Positions 36,117 to 46,572 are shown, counted from the stretch's first letter. The stretch is DNA of 64,000 nucleotides from Hyphomicrobiaceae bacterium (GCA_947472885.1 CANJBX010000008.1:18148-82147), one strand, 5' to 3'. Notes: generated from the sequence alone by a model not told the origin. A program made the numbers and translations.

Positions 36117-36206
36117 CTAGTAGCGCGCAACCGGACGGTCGTGTCCGAACAGCGGGGCCAGAAACAGCCCCAGGAAAATAACGCCTAAAATCGTGAACAT
36201 CACCAT
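36117..36206 (-). CDS. Tiny membrane protein, 29 aa
   Basis: The reverse strand from 36206 encodes MVMFTILGVIFLGLF followed by LAPLFGHDRPVARY and two stops (TAG TAG). A GGAG sits 8 bases before the ATG. It has one membrane helix and a polar end. It was found by eye and is below the usual gene-calling limit. Coding potential is suggested by the ribosome site and helix, but no homologue was searched. Confidence 0.5.
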   Translation of the reverse strand: MVMFTILGVIFLGLFLAPLFGHDRPVARY

Positions 36207-36396
36207 TGTTGTCACTCCCGATACCGCTTTCTGGGGATCGGTGTCATGGTGCCTCGCCCGCTTCAATTCGGCGTAAATTTGCGCTGCCTCAAAGGGGCCG
36301 CAGGAGCGAAATTGCGATTAAGCCTTACCGCGTCGTTAAACGGTTAGCGGCGGGTTAAAGCGCGCGATTGATACAATCCGCGGAATTACGCGTAGG
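36207..36396. other. Intergenic stretch without recognised gene
   Basis: Part of a 344-base gap (36207-36550) between the 29-residue ORF and the TctC-type gene. I see no coding signal, terminator or clear promoter here. The rest of the gap is the dispersed repeat at 36397-36518. Confidence 0.6.
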
Positions 36397-36518
36397 CCTC
36401 ATCCTGAGGAGCGATGCAAAGCATCGCGTCTCGAAGGACGAGGCCGTGCGAAGGATGGTTGCGCGCCCGCCCTCTATCCTTCGAGACGTTGCGCTGCGCG
36501 CAACTCCTCAGGAAGAGG
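36397..36518. repeat. Dispersed palindromic repeat, copy 2
   Basis: It starts CCTCATCCTGAGGAGCG and ends CCTCAGGAAGAGG (36506-36518). Inner arms are TCTCGAAGGA and ATCCTTCGAGA. It is the same family as 19988-20089 with a different central loop. Confidence 0.78.
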
Positions 36519-36550
36519 GCTTCTTGAAAGCTGCAAATAGGGAGAAAGTA

Positions 36551-37543
36551 TCAAGACCCTTCCTTGATGCCCTTTTCCTTCACGATCTTGCCCCAGCGTT
36601 CGTTTTCGCCCTTGAGCATCGCGTTCATTTCGACGGGCGTGTTCGTTGAGGGAATCGCGCCGGACTGCGTGATCTTGTCCTTCAACACCGGATCGGCATA
36701 CGCGGCTGCGACCGCCTTGTTGAGCTTGTCGATGATGGCCGCGGGCGTCTTGGCCGGCGCGAGCAGTGCGTACCAGTTGTCCGACTGGGTGTTCGGATAG
36801 CCCTGTTCGATCAGCGTCGGCACATCCTTCAGCATGGGATTGCGCTCTCCCGAAGCTGCGCCGAGCGGGCGCAGCTTGCCGCCCTGGATCTGCGACAGGA
36901 TCACCGGCACGTCGAGCGCAACCGCGCGGACCTGGCCGCCAAGGAGATCGGTGAGGGCGGGGGCCGCGCCGCGGTACGGCACATGCAGGAACTTCACGCC
37001 TGCGGCGCTCTGGAACAATTCCATCGCGAGATGCGGCGTGGTGCCTGAACCCGTCGAGGCGAATGGAATGGTATTCGGGCTGGCCTTGGCAAGCTCAGCG
37101 AGTTCCTTCGCGGTCTTCACGGTGTCTTCGGTGCGAACGACCATCACGGTCGTGTTGCGCGCCACCAGCGAAACGCCGGCGAAATCCTTGACCGCGTCAT
37201 AGGGCATGTTCTCGCGCATGTGCGGCGTGATCGCGACCGCGCCGACGGTGGTCAGAAACAGCGTGTAGCCATCGGGATCTGACTTCGCGACATAGTCGGC
37301 ACCGATGGTGCCGCCCGCGCCGCCATTGTTTTCGATCAGCACGGGCTGGCCGAGAATTTCCTTCAGCTTGTCGGAGAGGATGCGCCCCACGAAATCGGTC
37401 GGCCCACCGGCCGGGAAGGCGATGACGACCTTGACCGGGCGGGTGGGGAATTCCTGCGCGTTGGCCAATCCTGCGACCAGCGCCAGAGCCGCGCCCAAGG
37501 TGGCTCCCGTGGCGGCAACCGCCCGATATTTCGACAGACGCAT
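36551..37543 (-). CDS. TctC-type tripartite tricarboxylate transporter substrate-binding protein
   Basis: This is a periplasmic binding protein of the Bug/TctC family, which binds carboxylates or aromatic compounds. The signal peptide runs from RLSKYRAVAATGATLGAAL to LANAQ. Mature motifs include FPAGGPTDFVGR, the ENNGGAGGTIGADYVAK ligand loop, and FASTGSGTTPHLAMELF. The ATG at 37543 is chosen because GGGAGGG lies 7 bases upstream; the protein has 330 residues. No tctA or tctB membrane genes are nearby, so it is an orphan, as many Bug proteins are. Confidence 0.9.
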   Translation of the reverse strand: MRLSKYRAVAATGATLGAALALVAGLANAQEFPTRPVKVVIAFPAGGPTDFVGRILSDKLKEILGQPVLIENNGGAGGTIGADYVAKSDPDGYTLFLTTVGAVAITPHMRENMPYDAVKDFAGVSLVARNTTVMVVRTEDTVKTAKELAELAKASPNTIPFASTGSGTTPHLAMELFQSAAGVKFLHVPYRGAAPALTDLLGGQVRAVALDVPVILSQIQGGKLRPLGAASGERNPMLKDVPTLIEQGYPNTQSDNWYALLAPAKTPAAIIDKLNKAVAAAYADPVLKDKITQSGAIPSTNTPVEMNAMLKGENERWGKIVKEKGIKEGS

Positions 37544-37683
37544 TCGCAAACCCTCCCTGAATCCAGTTATTGGCCGGACTATAGGATATTCGCCGCGCGG
37601 GTTGCACCCGCAATATTGGCGTGTTTGCTGCGTGCCTTGACCGGCTGCTTGACCCTTGCAAGGCCCGCCGATAGACACCCCCA

Positions 37684-38625
37684 ATGCCGGAAATCTCCCC
37701 CAATCTCAGTGCCGACCACATGGACCCGCGGCGCTCGTTCCAGGGCCTCATTCTCAGCCTGCAGCGGTTCTGGGCCGACCACGGCTGCGTTGTCCTGCAG
37801 CCCTATGACATGGAAGTCGGCGCCGGCACGTTTCATCCCGCGACTACGTTGCGCGCGCTCGGGCCGAAGCACTGGAATGCCGCTTATGTCCAGCCGTCGC
37901 GCCGCCCGAAGGATGGCCGCTACGGCGAGAACCCGAACCGGCTGCAGCACTACTATCAGTTCCAGGTCATCCTCAAGCCGTCGCCGCCGGACCTGCAGGA
38001 GCTCTATCTCAAGTCGCTCAAGACCATCGGCGTTGACGCCGCGCTCCATGACATCCGCTTTGTCGAGGACGATTGGGAAAGCCCGACACTCGGTGCGTGG
38101 GGCCTCGGCTGGGAATGCTGGTGCGACGGCATGGAAGTTTCGCAGTTCACGTACTTTCAGCAGGTCGCGGGTTTCGAGTGCGCGCCGGTCGCCGGCGAAC
38201 TCACCTATGGCCTCGAGCGTCTCGCGATGTATGTGCAGGGCGTCGACAACGTCTACAACCTGAACTTCAACGGACGCGACGGCGCGCAGAAGGTGACGTA
38301 TGGCGATGTGTTCCTGCAGGCCGAGCAGGAATATTCGCGCCACAACTTCGAACACTCCGACAGCGACATGCTGTTCAAGCAGTTCACCATGGCCGAAGGC
38401 GCGTGCAGGAAATATCTTGAAGCCGGTTACTCCGCCGACAAGTCGAAGCACCTCATGGTGCTGCCGGCCTATGACCAGTGCATCAAGGCGAGCCACGTCT
38501 TCAATCTGCTCGATGCGCGCGGCGTGATCTCCGTTACCGAGCGGCAGAGCTATATCCTGCGCGTGCGCGAACTTGCCAAGGCATGCGGCGAGGCGTGGCT
38601 CAAGACAGAAGCGGGTGGGATGTAA
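37684..38625 (+). CDS. glyQ: Glycyl-tRNA synthetase alpha subunit
   Basis: This is the catalytic subunit of the heterotetrameric bacterial glycyl-tRNA synthetase. It has class II motifs such as [17 protein letters not shown] at the start, [16 protein letters not shown] and [13 protein letters not shown], with [14 protein letters not shown] unique to GlyQ. The 313-residue length is normal. It precedes glyS by 3 bases, forming the usual glyQS operon. Confidence 0.97.
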   Translation: MPEISPNLSADHMDPRRSFQGLILSLQRFWADHGCVVLQPYDMEVGAGTFHPATTLRALGPKHWNAAYVQPSRRPKDGRYGENPNRLQHYYQFQVILKPSPPDLQELYLKSLKTIGVDAALHDIRFVEDDWESPTLGAWGLGWECWCDGMEVSQFTYFQQVAGFECAPVAGELTYGLERLAMYVQGVDNVYNLNFNGRDGAQKVTYGDVFLQAEQEYSRHNFEHSDSDMLFKQFTMAEGACRKYLEAGYSADKSKHLMVLPAYDQCIKASHVFNLLDARGVISVTERQSYILRVRELAKACGEAWLKTEAGGM

Positions 38626-38628
38626 GCG

Positions 38629-40869
38629 ATGCCCGATCTTCTGTTTGAAATTTTCTCCGAGGAAATCCCCGCGCGCATGCAGGCGAAAGCCGCTGACGAT
38701 CTGCACAAGATGGTCACCGACAAGCTCGTGGCCGAAGGGCTTGTGTACGATGGCGCGAAGGCATTCGCGACGCCGCGCCGCCTGACGCTGACGGTGCAGG
38801 GCATTCCCGTTCGCCAGCCGGACCTGAAGGAAGAAAAGAAAGGCCCGAAGGTCGGCGCGCCCGATGGTGCGGTCCAGGGCTTCCTGCGCAGCGCGGGTTT
38901 GAAGTCGCTTGACGAAGCGGTGATCCAGAAGGACCCCAAGAAGGGCGACTTCTATGTGGCGCTGATCGAGAAGCCGGGCCGCCCGGCCATCGACGTGCTG
39001 GCGGAAATGCTGCCCGTTATCATCCGCACGTTCCCGTGGCCGAAGCAGATGCGCTGGGGCGAGCGGTCGGCAAGGCCGGGCGCACTGACGTGGGTGCGGC
39101 CCTTGCATTCGATCATCGCGACGTTCGGGCCGGAAACCGAGGAGCCGGAAGTCATCCGTTTTGAAGTGGATGGTATCGCCGGCGGCAACATCACCTACGG
39201 CCACCGCTTTCTTGCACCCGACGCGATCAACGTGAAGCGCTTTGACGATTACGTCGCGAAGCTCGAGAAGGCGAAAGTGGTACTCGATCCCGAGCGCCGC
39301 CGCGACATCGTGCGAACTGATGCGAAGAACATGGCGTTCGCGCAAGGCTTCGAGGTCGTCGAGGACGAAGGTCTGTTGGCGGAAGTCGCGGGACTGGTCG
39401 AATGGCCGGTCGTGCTGATGGGTTCGTTCGATGAATCTTTCCTGAAAATTCCGGGCGAAGTCATCCGCGCAACGATCCGCAACAACCAGAAGTGTTTTGT
39501 GGTGAAGAAAGGTGAGGGGCTGGCGAACAAGTTCATCCTCGTCGCCAATACCGAAGCCAGCGACGGCGGCAAGGCGATTGTCGCCGGCAACGAGCGCGTC
39601 ATCCGCGCGCGCTTGAGCGACGCCAAGTTTTTCTATGAGACCGACCTCAAGACGAAGCTGGAAGAGCGCCTCAAGAAGTTCGACCAGATCGTATTCCACG
39701 AAAAGCTCGGCACGCAGGCAGAACGCATCAAGCGGATCGAGCGGCTTGCCGCCGAGATCGCGCCGCTGGTGAAGGCCGACGTCGAGAAGGTTCGCCGCGC
39801 GGCGATGCTGTGCAAGGCGGATCTGCTGACCGAAGTCGTCGGTGAATTCCCCGAGACTCAAGGCTTGATGGGAAAATACTACGCGCTGGCGCAGGGCGAG
39901 GACAAAGCTGTCGCTGCTGCCTGCGAGGATCATTACAAGCCCGTCGGCGCGGGCGACCGCGTGCCGACCGATCCGGTGTCGATTGCTGTGGCGCTGGCCG
40001 ACAAGATCGACACGCTGGTCGGGTTCTGGGCGATTGATGAAAAGCCGACGGGGAGTAAAGACCCGTATGCGCTAAGGCGCGCAGCGCTTGGGGTGATTAG
40101 GATTGTTCTCGATAGAGAGATTAGGTTTTCGTTGATTCAAAAAATGACACACGCACTTCGTTTTTCAGTCGTGCATTCAAATATTGCTATGCAGCGAATG
40201 TTGCAGGGGTTGTCGGCGGAAAATAATCCCGAAATTGCGTCGCGAATGCTTCAACTAGGAGCCCAAGCTCAAGAGATTGGTTCGCGTCTTCGTTTCAATG
40301 CTCCGGCTCAAGATGATGAACTCGTGGTTTTACAATCACTAGTTGGGTTCTTCGCCGACCGCCTGAAGGTCCAACTCCGCGAGCAGGGCGCGCGCCACGA
40401 TCTCGTCGATGCGGTTTTTGCGCTCGGCAATCAGGACGATCTCGTGATGGTCGTCCGCCGCGTCGATGCGCTCGGCAAATTCCTCGCGACCGACGACGGC
40501 AAGAGCCTGCTGGCCGGCACCAAGCGCGCGGCGAATATCCTGCGTATCGAAGAGAAGAAGGACAGCGCGACTTACGACAGCGCGCCGGATGCTTCGCTCT
40601 ATCAGCAGGACGAGGAGAAGGCGCTCGCCGGAGCGATCACTTCCGCCAAGGACGAAGCCAGCAAAGCTGTTGCGAAGGAAGACTTCGCCGCCGCCATGAC
40701 GGCGCTGGCGAAACTGCGTCCCGCCGTCGATGCGTTCTTCGACAAGGTGACGGTCAATGTGACTGAAGGCGGCAACGCCGCAGACATCCGGAAGAACCGC
40801 CTCAAGCTCTTGTCCGAAATCCGCGCCGCCACGCGCGCCGTCGCGGATTTCTCGAAGATCGAAGGCTAG
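38629..40869 (+). CDS. glyS: Glycyl-tRNA synthetase beta subunit
   Basis: GlyS binds tRNA-Gly and completes the synthetase. Landmarks are [17 protein letters not shown] at the N-terminus, [10 protein letters not shown], a central [15 protein letters not shown] metal-dependent (HD-like) segment, and the C-terminal DALR-type domain ([24 protein letters not shown]). It is long (746 aa) because about 80 residues near position 485-565 come from an AT-rich, differently coded stretch. Outside that block the protein is ordinary. Start ATG 38629 is 3 bases after the glyQ stop. Confidence 0.95.
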   Translation: MPDLLFEIFSEEIPARMQAKAADDLHKMVTDKLVAEGLVYDGAKAFATPRRLTLTVQGIPVRQPDLKEEKKGPKVGAPDGAVQGFLRSAGLKSLDEAVIQKDPKKGDFYVALIEKPGRPAIDVLAEMLPVIIRTFPWPKQMRWGERSARPGALTWVRPLHSIIATFGPETEEPEVIRFEVDGIAGGNITYGHRFLAPDAINVKRFDDYVAKLEKAKVVLDPERRRDIVRTDAKNMAFAQGFEVVEDEGLLAEVAGLVEWPVVLMGSFDESFLKIPGEVIRATIRNNQKCFVVKKGEGLANKFILVANTEASDGGKAIVAGNERVIRARLSDAKFFYETDLKTKLEERLKKFDQIVFHEKLGTQAERIKRIERLAAEIAPLVKADVEKVRRAAMLCKADLLTEVVGEFPETQGLMGKYYALAQGEDKAVAAACEDHYKPVGAGDRVPTDPVSIAVALADKIDTLVGFWAIDEKPTGSKDPYALRRAALGVIRIVLDREIRFSLIQKMTHALRFSVVHSNIAMQRMLQGLSAENNPEIASRMLQLGAQAQEIGSRLRFNAPAQDDELVVLQSLVGFFADRLKVQLREQGARHDLVDAVFALGNQDDLVMVVRRVDALGKFLATDDGKSLLAGTKRAANILRIEEKKDSATYDSAPDASLYQQDEEKALAGAITSAKDEASKAVAKEDFAAAMTALAKLRPAVDAFFDKVTVNVTEGGNAADIRKNRLKLLSEIRAATRAVADFSKIEG
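40075..40350 (+). other. AT-rich, differently coded segment inside glyS
   Basis: By eye, 40081-40320 is 40-50% G+C per 60-base line, against a clearly higher level on both sides, with codons such as TTA, ATA and AAA rare elsewhere. It stays in frame and encodes [17 protein letters not shown], then [17 protein letters not shown] and an acidic Gln-rich run. Foreign recombination or an inserted mobile peptide segment would explain it. Confidence 0.7.
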
Positions 40870-40904
40870 ACCTTTTTTCCAAGACCGCACTTCTTCTGTT
40901 GTCA

Positions 40905-40925
40905 TGGCCGGACTTGTTCCGGCCA
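40905..40925. repeat. Short hairpin repeat TGGCCGGA, copy 2
   Basis: TGGCCGGA, CTTGT and TCCGGCCA form a perfect 8-bp hairpin, sister to 20100-20120. It lies 36 bases after the glyS stop, so it could also help terminate the operon. Confidence 0.65.
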
Positions 40926-41060
40926 TCTCGCTTAGGGACGCAGATTGCCCGACTTGCCGGGGTCGCCGGGCATAAGCGCGAGAAGCGCCGCCGTCCTTCA
41001 GACGGCTTTGCCCGGCGATGACGAGTGGAGAAAGTACGGCCATTGCGCTAACATCAGGCG

Positions 41061-41513
41061 ATGTCCACGTTCGAAATTCTCGTCCGTCTGCTTGCCGCGG
41101 CACTCGCGGGCGGCGCGCTTGGACTCAACCGCGATCTGCACGGCAAGCCGACCGGCGTGCGCACGCTCGGCCTTGTCGGTCTTGGCTCGGCAGTTGCAGT
41201 CATGGCGGCAAGCGCCATCGGTGGCCCCGGAGACGCGACGCGCGCGATCCAGGGTATCCTCACCGGCATCGGCTTTCTGGGCGCGGGCGTCATTATGCGG
41301 CCGTCGTCCGGGTTTCACATTCATGGTCTGACTACCGCCGCCTGCACCTGGCTGACAGCATGCCTCGGCATTGTCTGCGCGATTGCGGAATGGCGGTTGC
41401 TGATCATTGGATTGCTGCTGTCATTTGTGCTGCTGATGTGGGGCGGGCATTTCGAGAAGCTGATGGCGCGTTATTTTCATCCGCCCTCCGACGAGCCGCC
41501 ACCGTCGAGTTAG
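41061..41513 (+). CDS. MgtC/SapB family membrane protein
   Basis: The 150-residue protein has the MgtC pattern: GALGLNRDLHGKPTGVRTL then LVGLGSAVAVMAAS, GILTGIGFLGAGVIM, and TTAACTWLTACLGI, in four hydrophobic segments. MgtC proteins modulate ATP synthase or envelope homeostasis under low magnesium in pathogens; a role here is unknown. The C-terminal ACT-like domain seen in longer MgtC is absent. Its stop overlaps the Shine-Dalgarno (AGGAG) of the downstream ParB-like gene. Confidence 0.87.
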   Translation: MSTFEILVRLLAAALAGGALGLNRDLHGKPTGVRTLGLVGLGSAVAVMAASAIGGPGDATRAIQGILTGIGFLGAGVIMRPSSGFHIHGLTTAACTWLTACLGIVCAIAEWRLLIIGLLLSFVLLMWGGHFEKLMARYFHPPSDEPPPSS

Positions 41514-41521
41514 GAGACAAC

Positions 41522-42142
41522 ATGGCGTTGATCCGCGAACCGATCCTGACGCCGGTTGCCATCGCCGATCTGCGGCCGACGCAGATCACCGTCGGCATGC
41601 GCGAAGTGAAGGCGAAGCGCGCCGAGTTGAAAAAGCGCAAGCCGAAGAAGATCGGAAAGTTCCTCGGCGATCACATGATCCCGGTGATCCTCGGGCCGCG
41701 CGGACGGCACTACGTCATCGACCATCATCATCTTTCGCTGGCGCTGCACGGCGAGGGTATCGAACATGTGCTGGTCACGGTGGTTGCGGATTTGAGCGCG
41801 CTGACGCTCGATGATTTCTGGACTGTGCTGGACCATCGCGCCTGGGTGCATCCTTACGACGTTCATGGTCGCCGCCGCGATTTCTCCGCCATCCCGAAAT
41901 CCATTACCGGCCTGAAGGACGATCCGTTCCGCAGCCTCGCCGGTGAGCTGCGCCGCATCGGCGGCTTCGCCAAGGACACGACGCCGTTTTCCGAATTCCT
42001 GTGGGCGGATTTTCTGCGGCGGCGGATGAAGTCCGGGCAGGTCGAGAAGAACTTTGCGTTGGCCATGAAGCAGGCGATGAAGCTCGCCAAAAGCCAGGAC
42101 GCGCATTACCTGCCGGGCTGGTGCGGACCAAACGCGGGCTGA
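41522..42142 (+). CDS. ParB-like nuclease-domain protein
   Basis: The 206-residue protein resembles the ParBc_2 (ParB-like nuclease, PF08857-type) family: LRPTQITVGMREVKAKR, then VILGPRGRHYVIDHHHLSLAL and the terminal FLRRRMKSG region. The HHH-containing strand is the recognised centre. Function is unknown. AGGAG before the ATG lies across the mgtC-like stop, so translation is coupled. It is not the ParB of a parABS locus. Confidence 0.78.
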   Translation: MALIREPILTPVAIADLRPTQITVGMREVKAKRAELKKRKPKKIGKFLGDHMIPVILGPRGRHYVIDHHHLSLALHGEGIEHVLVTVVADLSALTLDDFWTVLDHRAWVHPYDVHGRRRDFSAIPKSITGLKDDPFRSLAGELRRIGGFAKDTTPFSEFLWADFLRRRMKSGQVEKNFALAMKQAMKLAKSQDAHYLPGWCGPNAG

Positions 42143-42212
42143 AATTCAGGAAATAGGGAACTCTGTCCGCGAGTGTGCGTTGAACGGCGCATCCTCAGGG
42201 GAGAGTTTTTCG

Positions 42213-42353
42213 ATGATCACCGTTGCCCATATCCAGCCGATTGTTGCGCTTGTTGCCGGCATCCTGATTTTGATTGTGCCGCGGCTCCTCAATATTATCG
42301 TCGCGATCTACCTGATCGTCGTCGGCGTCACGGGACTGGGCCTCTTCCGCTAG
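42213..42353 (+). CDS. DUF3096 family small membrane protein, 46 aa
   Basis: The ATG at 42213 encodes MITVAHIQPIVALVAGIL followed by ILIVPRLLNIIVAIYLIVVG and GLGLFR. These two hydrophobic segments split by PRLLN are the DUF3096 pattern. GGGGAGAG lies about 9 bases upstream. It is too short for most gene finders. Function unknown. Confidence 0.75.
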   Translation: MITVAHIQPIVALVAGILILIVPRLLNIIVAIYLIVVGVTGLGLFR

Positions 42354-42449
42354 TTTCAGGAGTTGTCCGCGCGCCCAAAGACGGGCTTGCGCGTGGGCAC
42401 ACCGCCATGGTTTTGTGCGGCGCAACCTTAATCATGGAAGCGTCACGCA

Positions 42450-45284
42450 ATGGCCAAACCTGTCCGTAAGCTGCTCATGATAAAGGCGAAAACCAAGTCG
42501 AAGCGGGACAAAAAAGCCGCTGCGATGAAGACTCGCAAGGCGTCAAAAGCCAAGAAAGTGGCAGCCAAGGCCGCCGCCAGACCGGGCGCGGCCAGCGCCG
42601 CCAAGCCGGGCAAATGGGTCTACGCCTTCGGCGACGGCAAGGCCGACGGCAAATCGGACATGCGAAACCTCCTCGGCGGCAAGGGTGCGAACCTTGCCGA
42701 GATGGCCAATCTCGGCCTGCCGGTGCCGCCGGGCTTCACGATCTCGACCGACGTCTGCGTGTATTTCTACGCCAACGGAAAAAACTATCCGAAGGAATTG
42801 CAGGCGCAGGTTTCTTCAGCACTCGCCCATGTCGGCAAGCTGGCGGGAAAAGTTTTCGGTGACGCCAATAATCCGCTGCTGGTTTCCGTGCGCTCCGGCG
42901 CGCGCGCGTCGATGCCGGGCATGATGGATACGGTGCTCAATCTCGGCCTCAACGACCTCACGGTTGAGGCGCTGGCGAAAAAATCCGGCGACCGGCGCTT
43001 TGCGTATGACTCCTATCGTCGCTTCATCACGATGTATTCCGATGTCGTGCTCGGCGTGGAATCCCATCACTTCGAGGAAATGCTCGACGAACACAAGGAA
43101 AGCCACGGCTACGTCCTCGACACCGACATGACCGACGCCGACTGGGTCGAGATGGTCAAGCTCTACAAGGTCAAGGTGAAGGAAGAGCTCGGCGAGGATT
43201 TCCCGCAGGATCCGAATGCGCAGCTCTGGGGCGCCATCGGCGCGGTGTTCGGCTCGTGGATGAACACGCGCGCCAACACCTATCGCCGCCTGCACAGCAT
43301 TCCCGAAAGCTGGGGTACGGCTGTCAATGTGCAGGCCATGGTGTTTGGCAACATGGGCGAGACGTCGGCGACCGGCGTTGCCTTCACGCGCAACCCTTCG
43401 ACCGGCGAGAAGCGCCTCTATGGCGAATTCCTCATCAACGCGCAGGGCGAGGATGTTGTTGCCGGGATTCGTACGCCGCAGGAAATCACCGAGATTGCGC
43501 GCACGGAAGCGCACTCCGACAAGCCTTCGATGGAAGCGGCGATGCCGCTCGCGTTCAAGGAACTCACGCGCATCTACAATCTGCTTGAGCGGCACTACCG
43601 CGACATGCAGGACCTCGAGTTCACCGTCGAGCAGGGCAAGCTGTGGATGCTGCAGACCCGCGGCGGCAAGCGCACCGCCAAGGCCGCGCTGCGCATTGCG
43701 GTCGAACTCGCAAACGAAGGTCTCATCACCAAGAAGGAAGCCGTGACGCGCGTCGATCCGGCCTCGCTCGACCAGCTGTTGCATCCGACCATCGATCCGT
43801 CGGCCGAGCGTCAGGTGCTGGCGACTGGATTGCCGGCGTCGCCCGGCGCTGCTTCCGGCGAGATCGTGTTCTCTTCCGATGAAGCCGAAACGCTCAAGGC
43901 GCAAGGGAAGCGAGTCATCCTCGTGCGCGTGGAAACATCGCCGGAGGACATTCACGGCATGCACGCCGCAGAGGGCATTCTGACGACGCGCGGCGGCATG
44001 ACCTCGCACGCAGCCGTCGTTGCGCGCGGCATGGGCAAGCCCTGCGTCTCCGGCGCGGGCACCGTGCGCGTCGATTATGCGGCCGGCACGTTCACGACCG
44101 GCGGCAAGACACTCAGGAAGGGCGATATTATCACCATCGACGGCTCGACCGGCCAGGTACTCAACGGCAAGGTGCCGATGCGCGAGCCGGAACTGTCCGG
44201 CGAATTCAACACGCTGATGGGCTGGGCCGACAGCGTGCGCCGCCTCAAGGTGCGCGCCAACGCCGACACGCCGGCCGACGCCATGGTTGCGGTGAAGTTC
44301 GGTGCCGAAGGCATCGGCCTCTGCCGCACCGAACACATGTTCTTCGACGAAGACCGCATCCGTGCCGTGCGCGAGATGATCCTGTCCAACGACGAGAAGA
44401 GCCGCCGCGCCGCATTGGCGAAGATCTTGCCGATGCAGCGTCAGGATTTCGTCGGCCTGTTCGAGATCATGAAGGGCATGCCGGTGACGATCCGCTTGCT
44501 TGATCCGCCGCTGCACGAATTCCTGCCGCATACGGAAGCCGATATCGCCGAAGTCGCCAAGGCGATGGGCGAAGACCCGCGCAAGCTCGCGGACCGCGCG
44601 CGCGATCTGCATGAATTCAATCCGATGCTGGGATTCCGCGGTTGCCGTCTTGCGATTGCATATCCGGAAATCGCCGAGATGCAGGCGCGTGCGATTTTTG
44701 AAGCCGCGGCGCAGGTGCAAAAGTCCACCGGCAAGCCGGTGGAGCCGGAAGTGATGGTGCCGCTGATCGCGACCAAGGCGGAGTTCGATATCGTCAAGGC
44801 GCGCATCGATGCGATGGCCGAGGCGGTGGTGAAGGAGACCGGCGTCAAGCTCCACTATCAGGTCGGCACCATGATCGAATTGCCGCGCGCCGCCCTGATG
44901 GCCGGCGAGATCGCGGAGACAGCGGAGTTCTTCTCCTACGGCACCAACGACCTGACGCAGACCGTGTTCGGCATTTCGCGCGACGACGCGGCAAGTTTTC
45001 TGGGCATCTACACGGCCAAGGGCATTCTTCCGGTCGATCCGTTCATGTCGATCGACCAGCAGGGCGTCGGCGAACTGATCCGCATCGGCAACGAACGCGG
45101 CCGCAAGACACGCAAGGATATCAAGCTCGGCATCTGCGGCGAGCATGGCGGCGATCCGGCGTCGGTGGCGTTCTGCCATGAGGTCGGGCTCGATTACGTC
45201 TCGTGTTCGCCGTTCCGTGTGCCGATTGCGCGCCTCGCGGCGGCGCAGGCGGCGCTCGGCAAGTCGGCGGCCTCAACGGCGTAG
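42450..45284 (+). CDS. ppdK: Pyruvate, phosphate dikinase
   Basis: PPDK interconverts pyruvate, ATP and phosphate with PEP, AMP and pyrophosphate, reversing glycolytic flux at the PEP node. The 944-residue protein has the ATP-grasp nucleotide domain ([25 protein letters not shown]), the swivelling phospho-His domain ([18 protein letters not shown]), and the C-terminal PEP-utilising barrel with [10 protein letters not shown] and CGEHGGDP. About 55 Lys/Ala-rich residues form an extra N-terminus, which could start later at an ATG at 42477 or 42525. It is a monocistronic-looking gene. Confidence 0.96.
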   Translation: MAKPVRKLLMIKAKTKSKRDKKAAAMKTRKASKAKKVAAKAAARPGAASAAKPGKWVYAFGDGKADGKSDMRNLLGGKGANLAEMANLGLPVPPGFTISTDVCVYFYANGKNYPKELQAQVSSALAHVGKLAGKVFGDANNPLLVSVRSGARASMPGMMDTVLNLGLNDLTVEALAKKSGDRRFAYDSYRRFITMYSDVVLGVESHHFEEMLDEHKESHGYVLDTDMTDADWVEMVKLYKVKVKEELGEDFPQDPNAQLWGAIGAVFGSWMNTRANTYRRLHSIPESWGTAVNVQAMVFGNMGETSATGVAFTRNPSTGEKRLYGEFLINAQGEDVVAGIRTPQEITEIARTEAHSDKPSMEAAMPLAFKELTRIYNLLERHYRDMQDLEFTVEQGKLWMLQTRGGKRTAKAALRIAVELANEGLITKKEAVTRVDPASLDQLLHPTIDPSAERQVLATGLPASPGAASGEIVFSSDEAETLKAQGKRVILVRVETSPEDIHGMHAAEGILTTRGGMTSHAAVVARGMGKPCVSGAGTVRVDYAAGTFTTGGKTLRKGDIITIDGSTGQVLNGKVPMREPELSGEFNTLMGWADSVRRLKVRANADTPADAMVAVKFGAEGIGLCRTEHMFFDEDRIRAVREMILSNDEKSRRAALAKILPMQRQDFVGLFEIMKGMPVTIRLLDPPLHEFLPHTEADIAEVAKAMGEDPRKLADRARDLHEFNPMLGFRGCRLAIAYPEIAEMQARAIFEAAAQVQKSTGKPVEPEVMVPLIATKAEFDIVKARIDAMAEAVVKETGVKLHYQVGTMIELPRAALMAGEIAETAEFFSYGTNDLTQTVFGISRDDAASFLGIYTAKGILPVDPFMSIDQQGVGELIRIGNERGRKTRKDIKLGICGEHGGDPASVAFCHEVGLDYVSCSPFRVPIARLAAAQAALGKSAASTA

Positions 45285-45345
45285 AAGCGTCCCGTATTCA
45301 TTTTGCTTTCGCCTGTGCAATACTCCCCCGGAATGGGGGGGATCT

Positions 45346-46572
45346 GTGCTGCAGTTTCTGAAAAAGCTCAGCCGTACCGGCGTCGCCGACGATCTGCCGG
45401 ACCGTGAGGTCAAGCACGTCGTCTTTCTCAATGTCGTGACGCTGCTCGTTCTTGTCATCGGCGCTCAGGACATTGCGCTGTGCATGCTGTTTCTTCCAGA
45501 AGCAGGGCCCGTTGTCGTTGCATCATTCCTGCATATTAGCCTGATCGAGCTGACCCTCATCTTTAATTATTGCCGTAACTATCTCGGCGCGCGCATCTGG
45601 TTCAGCGTCATCGCGGCGGTGTTTCTGACATATCACGCGTTCGAATTGGGCAGCGGGACGCTGTGGCATTTCTTTCTCGCAGTCTGCGTCTTTCTTCTGT
45701 TCTACATGTTTCCGCCGCGCGAAAAGGCATGGATGTTTTCGCTGATTGCGATGTTCAGCGCGTGCTTTGTCGCCTGCGTACTCTTCGCTGGTGACGGTTT
45801 TATCGCGCGTGGGATGCCGGAACTATTCATGCAGGCCCAATATTTTTATAACGCGGGCGGCGTTTTGTTTTGCGCGCTCAGCATGGGCTGCGTCGGCTAC
45901 GTCACCATCAGAAACGCCGACGATAATCTCGCGCGCGAGCACGCGCGCTCGGAATCGCTGTTGCGCAATATCCTGCCGGGTCCGATCGCCGAGCGTCTGA
46001 AGGCCAATCCGGGCAACATCGCTGACAGCTTTCTGGACGTGACGATCCTGTTCGTGGACATCGTCGGCTTCACGAAGCTTTCGGAAACAATCGCGCCCGA
46101 TGCTCTGGTCAGTCTTCTCAACAATGTTTTTTCCGAAATGGACGATCTGACCGACAAATACGGCCTGGAAAAAATCAAGACCATCGGCGACGCCTACATG
46201 GTGGTCGCCGGCGCGCCGGAGCGCCGCCCCGATCATACGGAAGCGATGGCGGCAATGTCACTTGAGATCAAGGGCAGGTTTGCGAAGCTCAATAAGGCCG
46301 GGCAAAATCCGCTCGATTTCCGCATTGGTATCCATTCCGGGCCAGTCGTCGCCGGAGTCATCGGCAAGAAGAAATTTTCCTACGATATGTGCGGAGACAG
46401 CGTGAACACGGCGGCGCGCATGGAATCCCAGGGATTGCCCGGCGAAATCCAGGTGACCGCCCGCGTCCGCGATGTGCTGAAGGACAAGTTCCTGTTCGTC
46501 GAGCGTGGCTTGGTGGACATCAAGGGCAAGGGTGAAATATCGACCTATCTGCTGAAAGGGCGTCTGGTATGA
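45346..46572 (+). CDS. Membrane-bound class III adenylate/guanylate cyclase
   Basis: The protein makes cyclic nucleotides. Six hydrophobic helices fill residues about 30-200 (from VVFLNVVTLLVLVIG to CVGYVTIRNA), followed by a class III cyclase domain: metal-site LFVDIVGFTKLSE, KTIGDAYMVVAG, and the C-terminal HSGPVVAGVIGKKKFSYDMCGDSVNTAARME. The catalytic Asp pair, Asn and Arg are in place. A GTG at 45346 is the best start (408 aa), just after a G-rich run that pairs with CCCCC at 45325-45329 (loop GGAAT). The last codons overlap the next gene's ATG (ATGA). Confidence 0.85.
   Translation: MLQFLKKLSRTGVADDLPDREVKHVVFLNVVTLLVLVIGAQDIALCMLFLPEAGPVVVASFLHISLIELTLIFNYCRNYLGARIWFSVIAAVFLTYHAFELGSGTLWHFFLAVCVFLLFYMFPPREKAWMFSLIAMFSACFVACVLFAGDGFIARGMPELFMQAQYFYNAGGVLFCALSMGCVGYVTIRNADDNLAREHARSESLLRNILPGPIAERLKANPGNIADSFLDVTILFVDIVGFTKLSETIAPDALVSLLNNVFSEMDDLTDKYGLEKIKTIGDAYMVVAGAPERRPDHTEAMAAMSLEIKGRFAKLNKAGQNPLDFRIGIHSGPVVAGVIGKKKFSYDMCGDSVNTAARMESQGLPGEIQVTARVRDVLKDKFLFVERGLVDIKGKGEISTYLLKGRLV

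Noticed and set aside
37579..39933. A very long open frame on the minus strand opposite glyQ and glyS
   Set aside because: It is the antisense of well-supported synthetase genes; GC-rich coding DNA often leaves such frames open.
42816..45179. Long minus-strand open frame opposite ppdK
   Set aside because: It mirrors a confident PPDK gene and has the His/Arg-rich composition of antisense reading.
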